NCBI GenBank assembly: GCA_000432655.1
Contig: HF986312.1
Location: forward strand, 23,239 to 51,191
DNA length: 27,953 bases
Direction of reading: 5' to 3'
From: Bacteroides sp. CAG:1060
Lineage (GTDB): Bacteria > Bacteroidota > Bacteroidia > Bacteroidales > UBA932
Both the position numbers and the translations under genes were made by a program. Below, piece after piece: positions 15,221-24,191 of this stretch. How positions within the stretch are numbered: the stretch's first letter is position 1; each line of letters begins with the position of its first letter. Below the pieces are notes generated by a model, which was not told the DNA's origin, searched no databases, and was given only the letters and a program-made list of their open reading frames with translations.

Positions 15221-17164
15221 ATGGCGTTCATTAAATTCAACAAGTCTGAACTTGTAAACATTGCCTACTCTCTGAAAAGGGAGATTTTGTGTGCCAACAA
15301 GACCGGTGCGTATTGCAACACTTCCATTCTGACCTGCAACACCAGACGCTACCATGGACTTTTGGCAGTTACGCTCGACCGTTTTGGCGGTGACAGATAT
15401 CTTTTGTTGTCGGGAGTGGATGAGAGTCTTGTGGTGAAAGGGAAGCAGTTTAATCTTGGAATCCATTGCTATGGAGATATATATGAGCCTCGAGGACATA
15501 AGTATATAGTTGATTTCAGCGCCGACCCGGTGCCCCAGATTACTTATAAAGTAGGCGAAATGCTGTTCCGCAAGAGCATCCTTCTCGCCCAGGACCGCGA
15601 CCAGGTGCTGGTTAAGTATGAGCTTCTCAGCTCTCCGGCTCCGGCAAAATTGGTCCTGAAGCCGTTCCTTGCATTCAGAAATACGCATTCCCTGACATAT
15701 CAGAACCCGGATGCCAATACAAAGGGCAATGCCATTCAGGGCGGTATGGCGTTCAGGATGTATGCCAATTTCCCTGATTTGAACCTTCAGGTAAGTGATT
15801 CTAAGGCCAAATTCATAGAAGAGCCATATTGGAACAACAATATTACATATTCCGATGAATACCGCCGCGGTTTTGACTGCCGGGAGGATCTTTTGGTTCC
15901 AGGTTGGTTCGAGTGCTCTTTGAAGGAGGGCGGCTCGGTAGTATTCTCCGCCTCGTTGTCTCAGGAAGAGACGGCCGGACTTAAGAGACGTTTCACTTCA
16001 GGAGTCAAGGCCATAGGAGAAATTACGGGATACAGGGATCAGTTGCGCCGCTGTGCCGACAGCCTGATTACCGACCATAACGGAAGGAAGAAAATCAATG
16101 CCGGACTCACATGGATGTACACCGGACTTCTGAGAGAGACCCTCGTATCGCTTGCCGGGCTTTCCCTTTACGGGCTTGACAGTCCGAAGATGTTCGAAGA
16201 GATATTGGACAATCTCATTGCTGACCAGCAGGAGAGGCTTTTCAGAAGAACCACCCAGGTGGAGGCACCGCTTTATATGGCCTGCACGCTTCAGGATTAT
16301 ATAGATTATGGAGCGGACGAAAAGGCCGTATGGAAGAAGTATGGCGTGATAATGAGGGGTATCATCGAGAGTTACCTGCCAGGAGAGCGTGCGGAGATAG
16401 CGATGCAGCCTAACGGATTGCTGTGGGCGCAGAAAGACGGTACCGCGCTTACCTGGATGAATGCATATTCCAACGGATGTCCTGTTACCGAACGGGCTGG
16501 ATATCAGGTTGAAACCAATGCTTTGTGGTACAATGCAATCTGCTTTGTGCTGGAGATGGAAGAGAAGTACGGCACTAAGAAGAGTCAGTTTGTGAGCAAA
16601 TGGTCAGCTATCAGAAATCTCGTGAAGGCCAACTACCAGGAGACTTTCTGGAATGCTGAGCGCGGATGCCTTGCCGACTATGTGGACAATGCCGGTCAGA
16701 ACATGGACATCAGACCTAACCAACTTTGCCCGCTGGCATGCAAGTATTCACCTTTGGACGAGGAATTGACCCCGTCCATACTTAGGGTAGTGTCCAATGA
16801 GCTTGTCACATCCAGAGGTATCAGGACGCTTTCTCCTAGAGATTCAAAATATAAGGGAGTTTATGAGGGCACACAGATAGACAGGGACCTTGCCTACCAT
16901 CAGGGATGTACAAGACCATGTCTTCTTGAGCCGTATGTAAAGGTTGCGCTCCATGTCAAGGGACCTTCCTTTGTCAAGAAGGCGGAATCTCTTGTGGAGG
17001 GCTTTTATGAGGACCTTGGGCAGCATGGAGTTGGGGCGTTTTCCGAACTCTATGACGGAGATCCTCCACATGCACCTCACGGAGCCATTTCTTCGGCCTT
17101 AAGTACGGCAGCCTTGCTTTCAGTGGAGAGAATGTTGGACAAATATAGGGAGGACGGAAAATGA
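15221..17164 (+). CDS. Glycogen debranching enzyme (amylo-alpha-1,6-glucosidase family)
   Basis: Predicted to remove alpha-1,6 branches during glycogen turnover. The 647-residue protein combines an N-terminal GDE_N domain and a C-terminal (alpha/alpha)6 GDE_C domain. The N-terminal domain contains CANKTGAYCNTSILTCNTRRYHGLL, about 24-48. The C-terminal domain runs from about 280 onward, with QPNGLLWAQKDGTALTWMNAY and a conserved YEGTQIDRDLAYHQGCTRPCLL. This matches the bacterial/archaeal GDE type, not the GH13 GlgX/TreX type. I chose the ATG at 15221; a TTG at 15215 directly abuts the glgB stop. The stop overlaps the GT4 start by four bases, suggesting coupled translation. Confidence 0.9.
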   Translation: MAFIKFNKSELVNIAYSLKREILCANKTGAYCNTSILTCNTRRYHGLLAVTLDRFGGDRYLLLSGVDESLVVKGKQFNLGIHCYGDIYEPRGHKYIVDFSADPVPQITYKVGEMLFRKSILLAQDRDQVLVKYELLSSPAPAKLVLKPFLAFRNTHSLTYQNPDANTKGNAIQGGMAFRMYANFPDLNLQVSDSKAKFIEEPYWNNNITYSDEYRRGFDCREDLLVPGWFECSLKEGGSVVFSASLSQEETAGLKRRFTSGVKAIGEITGYRDQLRRCADSLITDHNGRKKINAGLTWMYTGLLRETLVSLAGLSLYGLDSPKMFEEILDNLIADQQERLFRRTTQVEAPLYMACTLQDYIDYGADEKAVWKKYGVIMRGIIESYLPGERAEIAMQPNGLLWAQKDGTALTWMNAYSNGCPVTERAGYQVETNALWYNAICFVLEMEEKYGTKKSQFVSKWSAIRNLVKANYQETFWNAERGCLADYVDNAGQNMDIRPNQLCPLACKYSPLDEELTPSILRVVSNELVTSRGIRTLSPRDSKYKGVYEGTQIDRDLAYHQGCTRPCLLEPYVKVALHVKGPSFVKKAESLVEGFYEDLGQHGVGAFSELYDGDPPHAPHGAISSALSTAALLSVERMLDKYREDGK

Positions 17165-18450
17165 GAGTATTGATGTTTGGTTGGGAGTTCCCTCCGCATA
17201 TCGCCGGAGGACTCGGCACTGCGTGCGAAGGTATAGTCAAAGGGTTGGCCTATAATGGCGTGGATGTGCTTTTTGTGATGCCGTCCGCTTCCGGAGACGA
17301 GGACCAGAGCTGTGCCAGGATATTGAATGCCAGTGATGTGGCGGTGGCCAATGTAAGCGATACTGTGGAGGAGTTTATTGATAAGGTGAAGTTTATCAAC
17401 GTGGACTCCAATATCGTTCCGTATGTGGATCCGGAAGAGTATTTTGACGCCATAGAGGAGATGAAGAAGAAGAGCGTCACCGAGACTACAATCGGATTCG
17501 GACAGAAGTTCAAATTCTCCGGGAAGTATGGTGCCAATCTGCTTGAAGAGGTGTCCCGCTATGCCCAAGTCGGAGGAACTATCGCCATGCAGTATGCAGA
17601 GCAGTTCGACGTTATTCATGCTCACGACTGGCTCACATATCTTGCCGGCATAGCAGCCAAGGAACTTACGGGAAAGCCGCTCGTCGTGCATGTCCATGCC
17701 ACCTCATTTGACCGTGGCACCGATGATATGGTGGATTCTCGCGTATATGCCATAGAGAAGAAGGGAATGGAAGCAGCTGATGCCGTGGTTACGGTGAGCG
17801 ACCTGACCCGCAATATAGTAATCAACAAATACGGTATTGATCCTGCAAAGGTCGTTACGGTCCACAATGCGGTGGATTTCAGCGGCCGGGACAACATCCG
17901 GGTCGAAAGGGGAGTGAAAGACAAAGTCGTCACCTTCCTTGGACGTATCACATTCCAAAAGGGTCCGGAGTATTTTATCGAAGCTGCGGCCAAGGTATTG
18001 AAAAGAACTCCTAATGTGCGTTTCGTCATGGCCGGAAGCGGTGATATGATGAACAAGGCCATCAGGCAAGTGGCTCGTCTGGGTATCTCAGACCGTTTCC
18101 ACTTCACCGGATTCCTTCGCGGGCAGGAGGTGCAGAAGATGTTTGCCCTTTCTGACGTATATATCATGCCTTCCGTGTCGGAGCCTTTCGGAATCTCTCC
18201 TTTGGAGGCTATGCGCTCCAATGTGCCGTCCATCATTTCTCATCAGTCCGGAGCTGCCGAGGTGCTTAAATATGCTCTGAAAGTGGATTTCTGGGATGTG
18301 GACGCCATGGCGGACGATATATATGCCCTTCTCCAGTATCCTGCTCTTTCCGATTTTGCGACCAAGCAGGGATATGATGAGGTCAATGCGCTTAAATGGA
18401 ACAACGCTACGGCCAAACTCAAGAAAGTGTACGAATCAGTAGTAAAGTAA
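17161..18450 (+). CDS. GT4-type glycosyltransferase, candidate glycogen synthase
   Basis: A 429-residue GT-B fold enzyme. The N-terminal loop MFGWEFPPHIAGGLGTA (about 5-21) is the nucleotide-sugar and acceptor loop typical of GT4/GT5 glucan synthases. IHAHDWLTYLAG (about 152-163) is also of synthase type. The donor site has Arg262 and Lys267 in FLGRITFQKG. The retaining-enzyme E-x7-E motif is SEPFGISPLEA, with Glu341 and Glu349. Its place between the debrancher and a GH57 amylase strongly suggests a role in glycogen. It resembles archaeal-type single-enzyme synthases more than E. coli GlgA. Donor specificity (UDP- or ADP-glucose) cannot be read from the sequence. No glgC lies in the window. 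Confidence 0.85.
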   Translation: MRVLMFGWEFPPHIAGGLGTACEGIVKGLAYNGVDVLFVMPSASGDEDQSCARILNASDVAVANVSDTVEEFIDKVKFINVDSNIVPYVDPEEYFDAIEEMKKKSVTETTIGFGQKFKFSGKYGANLLEEVSRYAQVGGTIAMQYAEQFDVIHAHDWLTYLAGIAAKELTGKPLVVHVHATSFDRGTDDMVDSRVYAIEKKGMEAADAVVTVSDLTRNIVINKYGIDPAKVVTVHNAVDFSGRDNIRVERGVKDKVVTFLGRITFQKGPEYFIEAAAKVLKRTPNVRFVMAGSGDMMNKAIRQVARLGISDRFHFTGFLRGQEVQKMFALSDVYIMPSVSEPFGISPLEAMRSNVPSIISHQSGAAEVLKYALKVDFWDVDAMADDIYALLQYPALSDFATKQGYDEVNALKWNNATAKLKKVYESVVK

Positions 18451-18454
18451 TCAT

Positions 18455-19648
18455 ATGAAAAAATCAATCTGCCTTTATTTTCAGGTCCATCAGCCAACAA
18501 GACTCCGTCTGTATCGTTTCTTCGATATATGCACGGATTCGCATTACTACGACGATTTTGCTAACAGGACCATCCTCAAGAGGATAGCAAAGAAGTGCTA
18601 TCTTCCTATGAATGAACTCCTTTTGGATAGAATTGAGAAGAACAAAGGGAAATTTAAGATAGCGTTTTCCATTTCCGGTTCTGCGATTGAGCAGTTTGCA
18701 AGATACGCTCCGGAAGTGCTTGACAGTTTCAAAAAACTGGCAGATACGGGCTGTGTGGAATTCCTGTGCGAGACTTACAACCATTCCTTGGCTTCCTTGG
18801 CTTCAAAATTGGAATTTGAACATCAGGTCAACAAGCATAGGTCCGCGGTTGAGAAATATTTCGGCGTGGTACCTACTACATTCCGCAATACTGAACTTAT
18901 ATATTCCGACAGCATAGGTAAAGATATCTACGACCTCGGGTTCAAGACGGTCCTTACAGAAGGTGCCCGTCACATCATGGGTTGGAGGAGTCCGGACTAT
19001 GTGTATAAGAACGAGTTGAAGAGCGGCTTGAAGGTCCTGCTGAGGAACTACTCCCTAAGCGATGACATTGCATTCCGTTTTTCCAATAAAGAATGGTCGG
19101 AGTGGCCGTTGACGGCTGAAAAATATGTTGGCTGGCTGAAGGCGGCAGAAGGTGAGATTGTCAATCTGTTTATGGATTACGAGACATTCGGCGAACATCA
19201 GGGCGCGGAGTGCGGCATCTTCGATTTCATGAAGGCTCTTGCCGATATGGTAGTAAAGGATCCGGATCTTGAGTTTGTCACTCCGTCAAAGGCTGTGACA
19301 AAGCACAAGGCCGTGGATGAGATATCCGTTCCGGAACCTATTTCGTGGGCGGATGAGGAAAGGGATCTTTCCGCATGGCTGGGCAACGAACTCCAGCAGG
19401 ACGCATACAACAAGCTTTATGCACTTGAAGAGAATCTTTCTCTTGCTGATGATGCCGCTTTGTGGGCGGATTACGGTCACCTGCAGGAGAGCGATCATTT
19501 CTACTACATGTGTACAAAGTTCTTCTCTGACGGAGAAATCCATAGTCGCTTCAATCCGTATGCGACTCCGTATGAGGCATTTATCAATTATATGAATGTC
19601 TTGAGCGATTTCACCATCAGAGTCAATAATGCTATAGCAGAAAAATAG
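18455..19648 (+). CDS. GH57 family alpha-amylase/glucanotransferase
   Basis: A 397-residue glycoside hydrolase family 57 protein. Region 1 is YFQVHQP (about 8-14), the nucleophile Glu147 is in FRNTELIYS, and the acid Asp241 is in FMDYETFGEHQ. The order and spacing match a short GH57 catalytic domain. No signal peptide is seen, so it probably acts on intracellular glycogen. The exact activity (amylase, transferase or branching) is not settled by these motifs; GH57 branching enzymes are usually longer (over 500 residues), so amylase-like is preferred. It starts four bases after the GT4 stop; the phosphorylase follows 17 bases after its own stop. Confidence 0.9.
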   Translation: MKKSICLYFQVHQPTRLRLYRFFDICTDSHYYDDFANRTILKRIAKKCYLPMNELLLDRIEKNKGKFKIAFSISGSAIEQFARYAPEVLDSFKKLADTGCVEFLCETYNHSLASLASKLEFEHQVNKHRSAVEKYFGVVPTTFRNTELIYSDSIGKDIYDLGFKTVLTEGARHIMGWRSPDYVYKNELKSGLKVLLRNYSLSDDIAFRFSNKEWSEWPLTAEKYVGWLKAAEGEIVNLFMDYETFGEHQGAECGIFDFMKALADMVVKDPDLEFVTPSKAVTKHKAVDEISVPEPISWADEERDLSAWLGNELQQDAYNKLYALEENLSLADDAALWADYGHLQESDHFYYMCTKFFSDGEIHSRFNPYATPYEAFINYMNVLSDFTIRVNNAIAEK

Positions 19649-19665
19649 TAGTGTATTAAATAAAT

Positions 19666-22224
19666 ATGAACAGAAACGAAATTGGATCGCCATCGTGGAA
19701 AAGCGTTATGGTGACCAGGCATCTTCCGGAAAAATTGTCAGGGCTTGAGACCTTGTGCAAGAATCTGTGGTGGTGCTGGAATGACAATGCAAAAGATCTT
19801 TTCAAGAGTATTGACTATAATTTGTGGCACAAATCCGGCCACAATCCTATGGTCATTCTGGACAGGGTAAGTTATAAGAGATATCTGGCCTTGTCCCAGG
19901 ACGAAGAGTTTGTGGCTCGCCTGGATGCGGTGATGCAGGAATTCAATTCTTATATGTCCAAGAAATCCGAGCGTACAGAGCCGTCCGTAGGATATTTCTG
20001 TATGGAGTACGGGCTTGATACGTCATTGAAGATTTATTCCGGTGGACTTGGAATCCTTGCAGGTGATTACCTGAAGGAGTCCAGCGACATGAACGTCAAC
20101 CTCGTGGCGGTAGGCCTTCTTTATAGATATGGCTATTTTACCCAGCGTCTTACCCCACAGGGCAATCAGGTGGCCGAGTATCAGGCTCAGGATTTCCTGA
20201 AGATTCCTACGGAGCCTGTATTTGACGAGAATGGCGTATGGAAGACAGTCAAAGTGGCTCTTCCCGGCAGGGATATGAGTGCCAGAATATGGAAAGTGGC
20301 TGTTGGCCGTACAGACCTTTATCTCCTGGATACTGATTTTGAAGATAATATTGCGGAGGACCGTCAGGTTACTCATCAGCTCTACGGCGGTGATTGGGAA
20401 AACCGTCTCAAGCAGGAGCTTCTTCTTGGTATAGGCGGTGTGCGTGCCCTTAGAGCACTTGGTCTCAATCCGACAATATATCATTACAATGAGGGTCATG
20501 CGGCATTTGCCGGACTTGAAAGACTTCGTGAATGTCTGCAGGGAGGCAAATTGAATTTTGCAGAGTCCATGGAACTCATAAGGGCTTCCGGACTTTTCAC
20601 GACGCATACTCCAGTGCCTGCCGGGCATGATGCTTTCTCCGAGGATATGATAGGAAAGTATCTTGGAAATCAGCTTCCGTCCATTGGAATCGACTGGGCT
20701 ACGCTGATGAGCCTTGGAAAGATAAACCCTGACAATCGTGACGAGAAATTCTCCATGAGCGTACTTGCCGCCAACATGTCCCAGAATGTTAACGGCGTGT
20801 CAATGCTTCACGGTGCTGTCAGCCAGGAGATATTTGCAGACATGTATCCCGGATACCTCCCGGAGGAACTTTATATCAGCTATGTGACCAACGGCGTACA
20901 CTATCCGACATGGGCTGCCCGCGAATGGAAGAAGATTCATGCCCGCGTGTTCGGTGCCGAATTTGCAAGTCATCACTACGACAAGTCTTGTTTCGAAGGA
21001 ATCTATGCTGTGCCGGACAAGGAAGTTTGGGATACCCGTAAAGAATTGAAGGGGGAACTGATAGGTGCCATAAAAGACAGATTTTCGGATCCGCAGACTT
21101 GTGCCCACTACACCCCGAGCCAGATAGTAACTATCAAGGAGCGACTTCGTGACGATGTCCTCACGATTGGATTTGCGAGACGTTTTGCAACTTATAAGAG
21201 GGCGACGCTTCTTTTCAGTGACCTTGACAGGCTCTCGGAGATAGTCAACAATCCTGCCCGCCCGGTACAATTCATATTTGCGGGCAAGGCACATCCGGCC
21301 GATGGAGCAGGTCAGGACCTTATAAAGCAGATTATCGAGATCTCCAAGCAGGACAGATTCCTTGGTCGAATCGTGTTTGTGCCCGGGTATGACATAACTC
21401 TTGCCAAGAGACTTGTACAGGGCGTGGACGTATGGCTCAACAATCCTACGCGTCCGCTTGAGGCTTCCGGAACTTCCGGAGAAAAGGCTGCTATGAACGG
21501 AGTAATGCACTTCTCCGTACTTGATGGATGGTGGGTTGAGGGTTATAAACCTGGCGCCGGCTGGGCTCTTCCTCTTGAGAAGACATACGATGACCCGAAC
21601 TACCAGAATGAATTGGATGCAGCTACCATCTATTCTACAATCGAGAATGAGATTGCTCCTGATTACTATGCCGTAGAGCCTGCGACTGGCTTGTCTTCCA
21701 AGTGGATAACATATATCAAGAATACCATTGCCAAGGTTGCCTGTGATTTTACCACCAACAGGATGCTTACTGATTATTGCAATCAGTACTATTTCCCGCA
21801 GAGTCAGCGCTATGCAAGTCTTGTCGCTGACGGAGACAAGGTGGCACGCGAAATAGCGCAGTGGAAGCGTCTTGTCATGGAGGAATGGAACAACATCCGC
21901 ATCGTTTCTTATACGCAGCCTGATTCTTCGTATTCATTGTCTGCTGACAGCAAGTTGAAGAGTGAGGTTGTCCTTGATCTTGGACGACTCAAGCCTGAAG
22001 ATATCGGCGTGGAGATGGTGTTTACAGTCTCTGACGAGAAGGGTGCCCTCCATCTGCAGAATGTCAGTCCTTTCACTCTTGTTTCATATCAGGATGGCAA
22101 GGCTACCTATCAGGTAGAGGTGCTTCCGGAGAGAACCGGTATGTATCAGGTCGGAACCAGATTCTATCCTAAGAATCCGCTCCTTCCTCACAGACAGGAT
22201 TTCCCTCTTGTGAAATGGCTGTAG
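19666..22224 (+). CDS. glgP: Alpha-glucan phosphorylase (GT35)
   Basis: Releases glucose 1-phosphate from the non-reducing ends of glycogen. The 852-residue protein starts with the DUF3417 domain (LWWCWNDNAKDLFKSID, about 34-50), which marks the thermophile/archaeal-type lineage (alpha-glucan family phosphorylase). Other landmarks are YFCMEYGLDTSLKIYSGGLGILAGD (about 110-134), IGFARRFATYKRA and the PLP-binding loop EASGTSGEKAAMNG, with Lys607 as the expected Schiff-base lysine. All are intact. A C-terminal extension of about 100 residues with beta-strand character follows, as in this lineage. The cofactor is PLP. The stop overlaps the ribF start by ten bases. Confidence 0.93.
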   Translation: MNRNEIGSPSWKSVMVTRHLPEKLSGLETLCKNLWWCWNDNAKDLFKSIDYNLWHKSGHNPMVILDRVSYKRYLALSQDEEFVARLDAVMQEFNSYMSKKSERTEPSVGYFCMEYGLDTSLKIYSGGLGILAGDYLKESSDMNVNLVAVGLLYRYGYFTQRLTPQGNQVAEYQAQDFLKIPTEPVFDENGVWKTVKVALPGRDMSARIWKVAVGRTDLYLLDTDFEDNIAEDRQVTHQLYGGDWENRLKQELLLGIGGVRALRALGLNPTIYHYNEGHAAFAGLERLRECLQGGKLNFAESMELIRASGLFTTHTPVPAGHDAFSEDMIGKYLGNQLPSIGIDWATLMSLGKINPDNRDEKFSMSVLAANMSQNVNGVSMLHGAVSQEIFADMYPGYLPEELYISYVTNGVHYPTWAAREWKKIHARVFGAEFASHHYDKSCFEGIYAVPDKEVWDTRKELKGELIGAIKDRFSDPQTCAHYTPSQIVTIKERLRDDVLTIGFARRFATYKRATLLFSDLDRLSEIVNNPARPVQFIFAGKAHPADGAGQDLIKQIIEISKQDRFLGRIVFVPGYDITLAKRLVQGVDVWLNNPTRPLEASGTSGEKAAMNGVMHFSVLDGWWVEGYKPGAGWALPLEKTYDDPNYQNELDAATIYSTIENEIAPDYYAVEPATGLSSKWITYIKNTIAKVACDFTTNRMLTDYCNQYYFPQSQRYASLVADGDKVAREIAQWKRLVMEEWNNIRIVSYTQPDSSYSLSADSKLKSEVVLDLGRLKPEDIGVEMVFTVSDEKGALHLQNVSPFTLVSYQDGKATYQVEVLPERTGMYQVGTRFYPKNPLLPHRQDFPLVKWL

Positions 22225-23081
22225 TTGCAACAGGATTTTTTGACGGTGTCCATCTCGGACACCGAGAAGTGATAAAGACTCTCGTCTCCTCTGCCCGTAA
22301 AAAGGGAGAGGAGGCGTTGGTCGTTACTTTTGATGCCCATCCGAGAACCGTCCTCCAGCAGGATGCAGGAAGATTAAGGCTCTTGACAACGCCGCAGGAA
22401 AGAGAGCGATTGCTGCTATCTCTTGGGGTGGATAGGGTGGAAACGATTCCGTTCAGCAAGCAGTTTGCTTCCATGGATGCGGAATCATACATACGGAATG
22501 TGCTGATGGATAAGTTCAAGGCCACATCCATTATCCTTGGATATGACAATAGGCTTGGCTCCGACATGCTGGGCGTCAAGGAGATAGGAAATCTGTGTGC
22601 TGGACTTGGCTTGAAGATGGAGGAGGTTGCCCCCTATGTAATGCCTGATGGAACGACAGTGAGTTCCACTCGGATAAGGAACGCTCTTGCGGGCGGTATG
22701 GTGGATTATGCCAACGATATGCTTGGGTATAAATATATGCTGACCGGGGTTGTGGTCAGCGGGAAGCAGATAGGACGCACTATCGGATTTCCGACGGCGA
22801 ACACCTTACCATCTGCTCCGCTCAAGCTTGTGCCGGAGCGTGGTGTTTATCTTACCGAGGTGGATGTCCTCGGGGGCCATTTCTACGGGATGACCAATAT
22901 CGGCGATGTCGTGGAAACCAACATCTTTGACTTTGACGAGAGTATCTACGGGCTGGAACTGACGCTCCGTTTTATTTCCAGAATACGCGACATGCGGACA
23001 ATGAGCGGCCTTGATGACCTTAAATCACAGCTGTCTGCAGATAAATTGAGCGCGTTGCAGATGCTAAACGCGCTCAACTAG
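22215..23081 (+). CDS. ribF: Bifunctional riboflavin kinase/FAD synthetase
   Basis: Converts riboflavin to FMN and then FAD. The 288-residue protein has the nucleotidyltransferase motif GFFDGVHLGH (about 7-16), the TFDAHPR segment and SSTRIRNAL (about 150-158). The kinase domain has IGFPTAN (about 190-196), PERGVY, MTNIG and VETNIFDFDESIYG. It is shorter than the usual 300-315 residues for two reasons. The ATG at 22215 lies just before the first motif. The loop between MTNIG and VETNIF, where relatives carry about ten more residues including a P-T pair, is reduced to two residues. The key PTAN residues and the following Glu remain. It starts inside the last codons of glgP, so it is the last gene of the glycogen operon. 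Confidence 0.9.
   Translation: MAVVATGFFDGVHLGHREVIKTLVSSARKKGEEALVVTFDAHPRTVLQQDAGRLRLLTTPQERERLLLSLGVDRVETIPFSKQFASMDAESYIRNVLMDKFKATSIILGYDNRLGSDMLGVKEIGNLCAGLGLKMEEVAPYVMPDGTTVSSTRIRNALAGGMVDYANDMLGYKYMLTGVVVSGKQIGRTIGFPTANTLPSAPLKLVPERGVYLTEVDVLGGHFYGMTNIGDVVETNIFDFDESIYGLELTLRFISRIRDMRTMSGLDDLKSQLSADKLSALQMLNALN
23046..23077. terminator. Bidirectional terminator-like hairpin between ribF and the lipoprotein gene
   Basis: A perfect 11-base inverted repeat (TTGAGCGCGTT at 23046-23056 with AACGCGCTCAA at 23067-23077, 10-base loop) is encoded in the last ribF codons. The two convergent genes end only nine bases apart. No strong T-run follows on either strand, so it may act as a two-way stop or an RNA-stabilising end. 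Confidence 0.55.
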
Positions 23082-23090
23082 TTATCGTAT

Positions 23091-24191
23091 TTATCTTAAT
23101 TCTTTGTCCAGAATCTTTTTCAGCGCATCCTCGCCACTAACAGGCTTATTGTAAATCTCACCGTTTACTATAAGGATGGATGTTGGAAGGGATGACACGT
23201 TGTATGCTGCAGCTGCAGGAGATGCGGCGCCTCTATTGTCGCATACGTTGATCCAAGGAAGCTTCTGTGAGTTTACGATTGACCCCCACTGGGCTTTGTC
23301 CTGCGACAGGCACACTGCGTACACCTCGAATCCGCGGCTGTGATACTTTTCATAAATAGGGACAAGAGTCTCGATGTTAAGCATCTTCTGCGCGATGTTG
23401 TCTGCACTCCAGAAGTGAATCAAAATTGCTTTTGCGTCAACGGAACTCAATGCCTTCTTCTGACCGTTGATATCAGTGAGGCTGATGTCCGGGAACGGAA
23501 CCTGCGGAGCATTCTTCAGCTGCTGGTCAAGTTCGAACAGACTAAGTCTGCGCTCGGTTTCTTTCTTCAGGGCCTTTACATATCTTGAATCCGGATAAAC
23601 GGTGCTGAGCGAATCTGCCGCAGTTTTGAAGATCAGCGCATCTGAAGGCTGATTGAATACCGGAGTATATTCGCTCATCTGTTCATAAAGAACCGGAATG
23701 ACCGTAAGTGAATGCGGATTGCTGATGACATATTTCACGCTGTTGCGGTAATGCTGCAGGTAAATCCTTGCCATCTCCGGGCCGTCGCCTATTGCCGAAT
23801 CCATATTCTTGACGAAGGAAACATACTCTTTGTCTATCTCGGAAAGATTGGCGGAGCCTTCCGAACCGGCTACTGAATAATTGCCGAGAGTGTCTGCTTT
23901 TACGACAGCGTGTTCTCCTTTCTCAAGAAGCAGGGCAGCGATGCGGGTGTCCTTGTAAAAAAGGTACACGAACTCAGGCTGTCCCTTTTTGACAGGTACG
24001 GAATAATTGAAATTGCCCTCACCATTGGTCTTTATGGTATCAAGGATGGTGAACTTGTTGACGTCGAGCTGCTTGACTGTCAATTGTCCGTTGTGGACAC
24101 CGTCAAGCGTACCGCTGATTTTGGCCTTGTCTGCGCAAGATGCAAGCATAAGAGCAGCTGCCGCGATGAGGATTGTCCTATTTGTTTTCAT
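23091..24191 (-). CDS. DUF4369/TlpA-like thioredoxin-fold lipoprotein without CxxC
   Basis: A 366-residue exported protein. The N-terminus MKTNRTILIAAAALMLASC is a lipoprotein signal with lipobox LASC and lipidated Cys19. An N-terminal beta domain (about 25-100, ISGTLDGVHNGQLTVKQL) matches DUF4369. A helical middle part follows, then a C-terminal TlpA/AhpC-like thioredoxin fold (about 230-366). Where thioredoxins have WxxWCxxC this protein has HFWSADNIAQK (about 259-269): both active-site Cys are gone. The cis-Pro SLPTSIL is kept. It is probably not a disulfide oxidoreductase and may be a binding protein. The start overlaps the HIT gene by 14 bases, placing it third in a greA-HIT-lipoprotein unit. 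Confidence 0.88.
   Translation of the reverse strand: MKTNRTILIAAAALMLASCADKAKISGTLDGVHNGQLTVKQLDVNKFTILDTIKTNGEGNFNYSVPVKKGQPEFVYLFYKDTRIAALLLEKGEHAVVKADTLGNYSVAGSEGSANLSEIDKEYVSFVKNMDSAIGDGPEMARIYLQHYRNSVKYVISNPHSLTVIPVLYEQMSEYTPVFNQPSDALIFKTAADSLSTVYPDSRYVKALKKETERRLSLFELDQQLKNAPQVPFPDISLTDINGQKKALSSVDAKAILIHFWSADNIAQKMLNIETLVPIYEKYHSRGFEVYAVCLSQDKAQWGSIVNSQKLPWINVCDNRGAASPAAAAYNVSSLPTSILIVNGEIYNKPVSGEDALKKILDKELR

Noticed and set aside
13247..22224. Glycogen module as a recently acquired island
   Set aside because: Composition and codon use look like the flanking genes, there are no mobile-element traces, and the gene overlaps with xseB and ribF indicate a settled operon.
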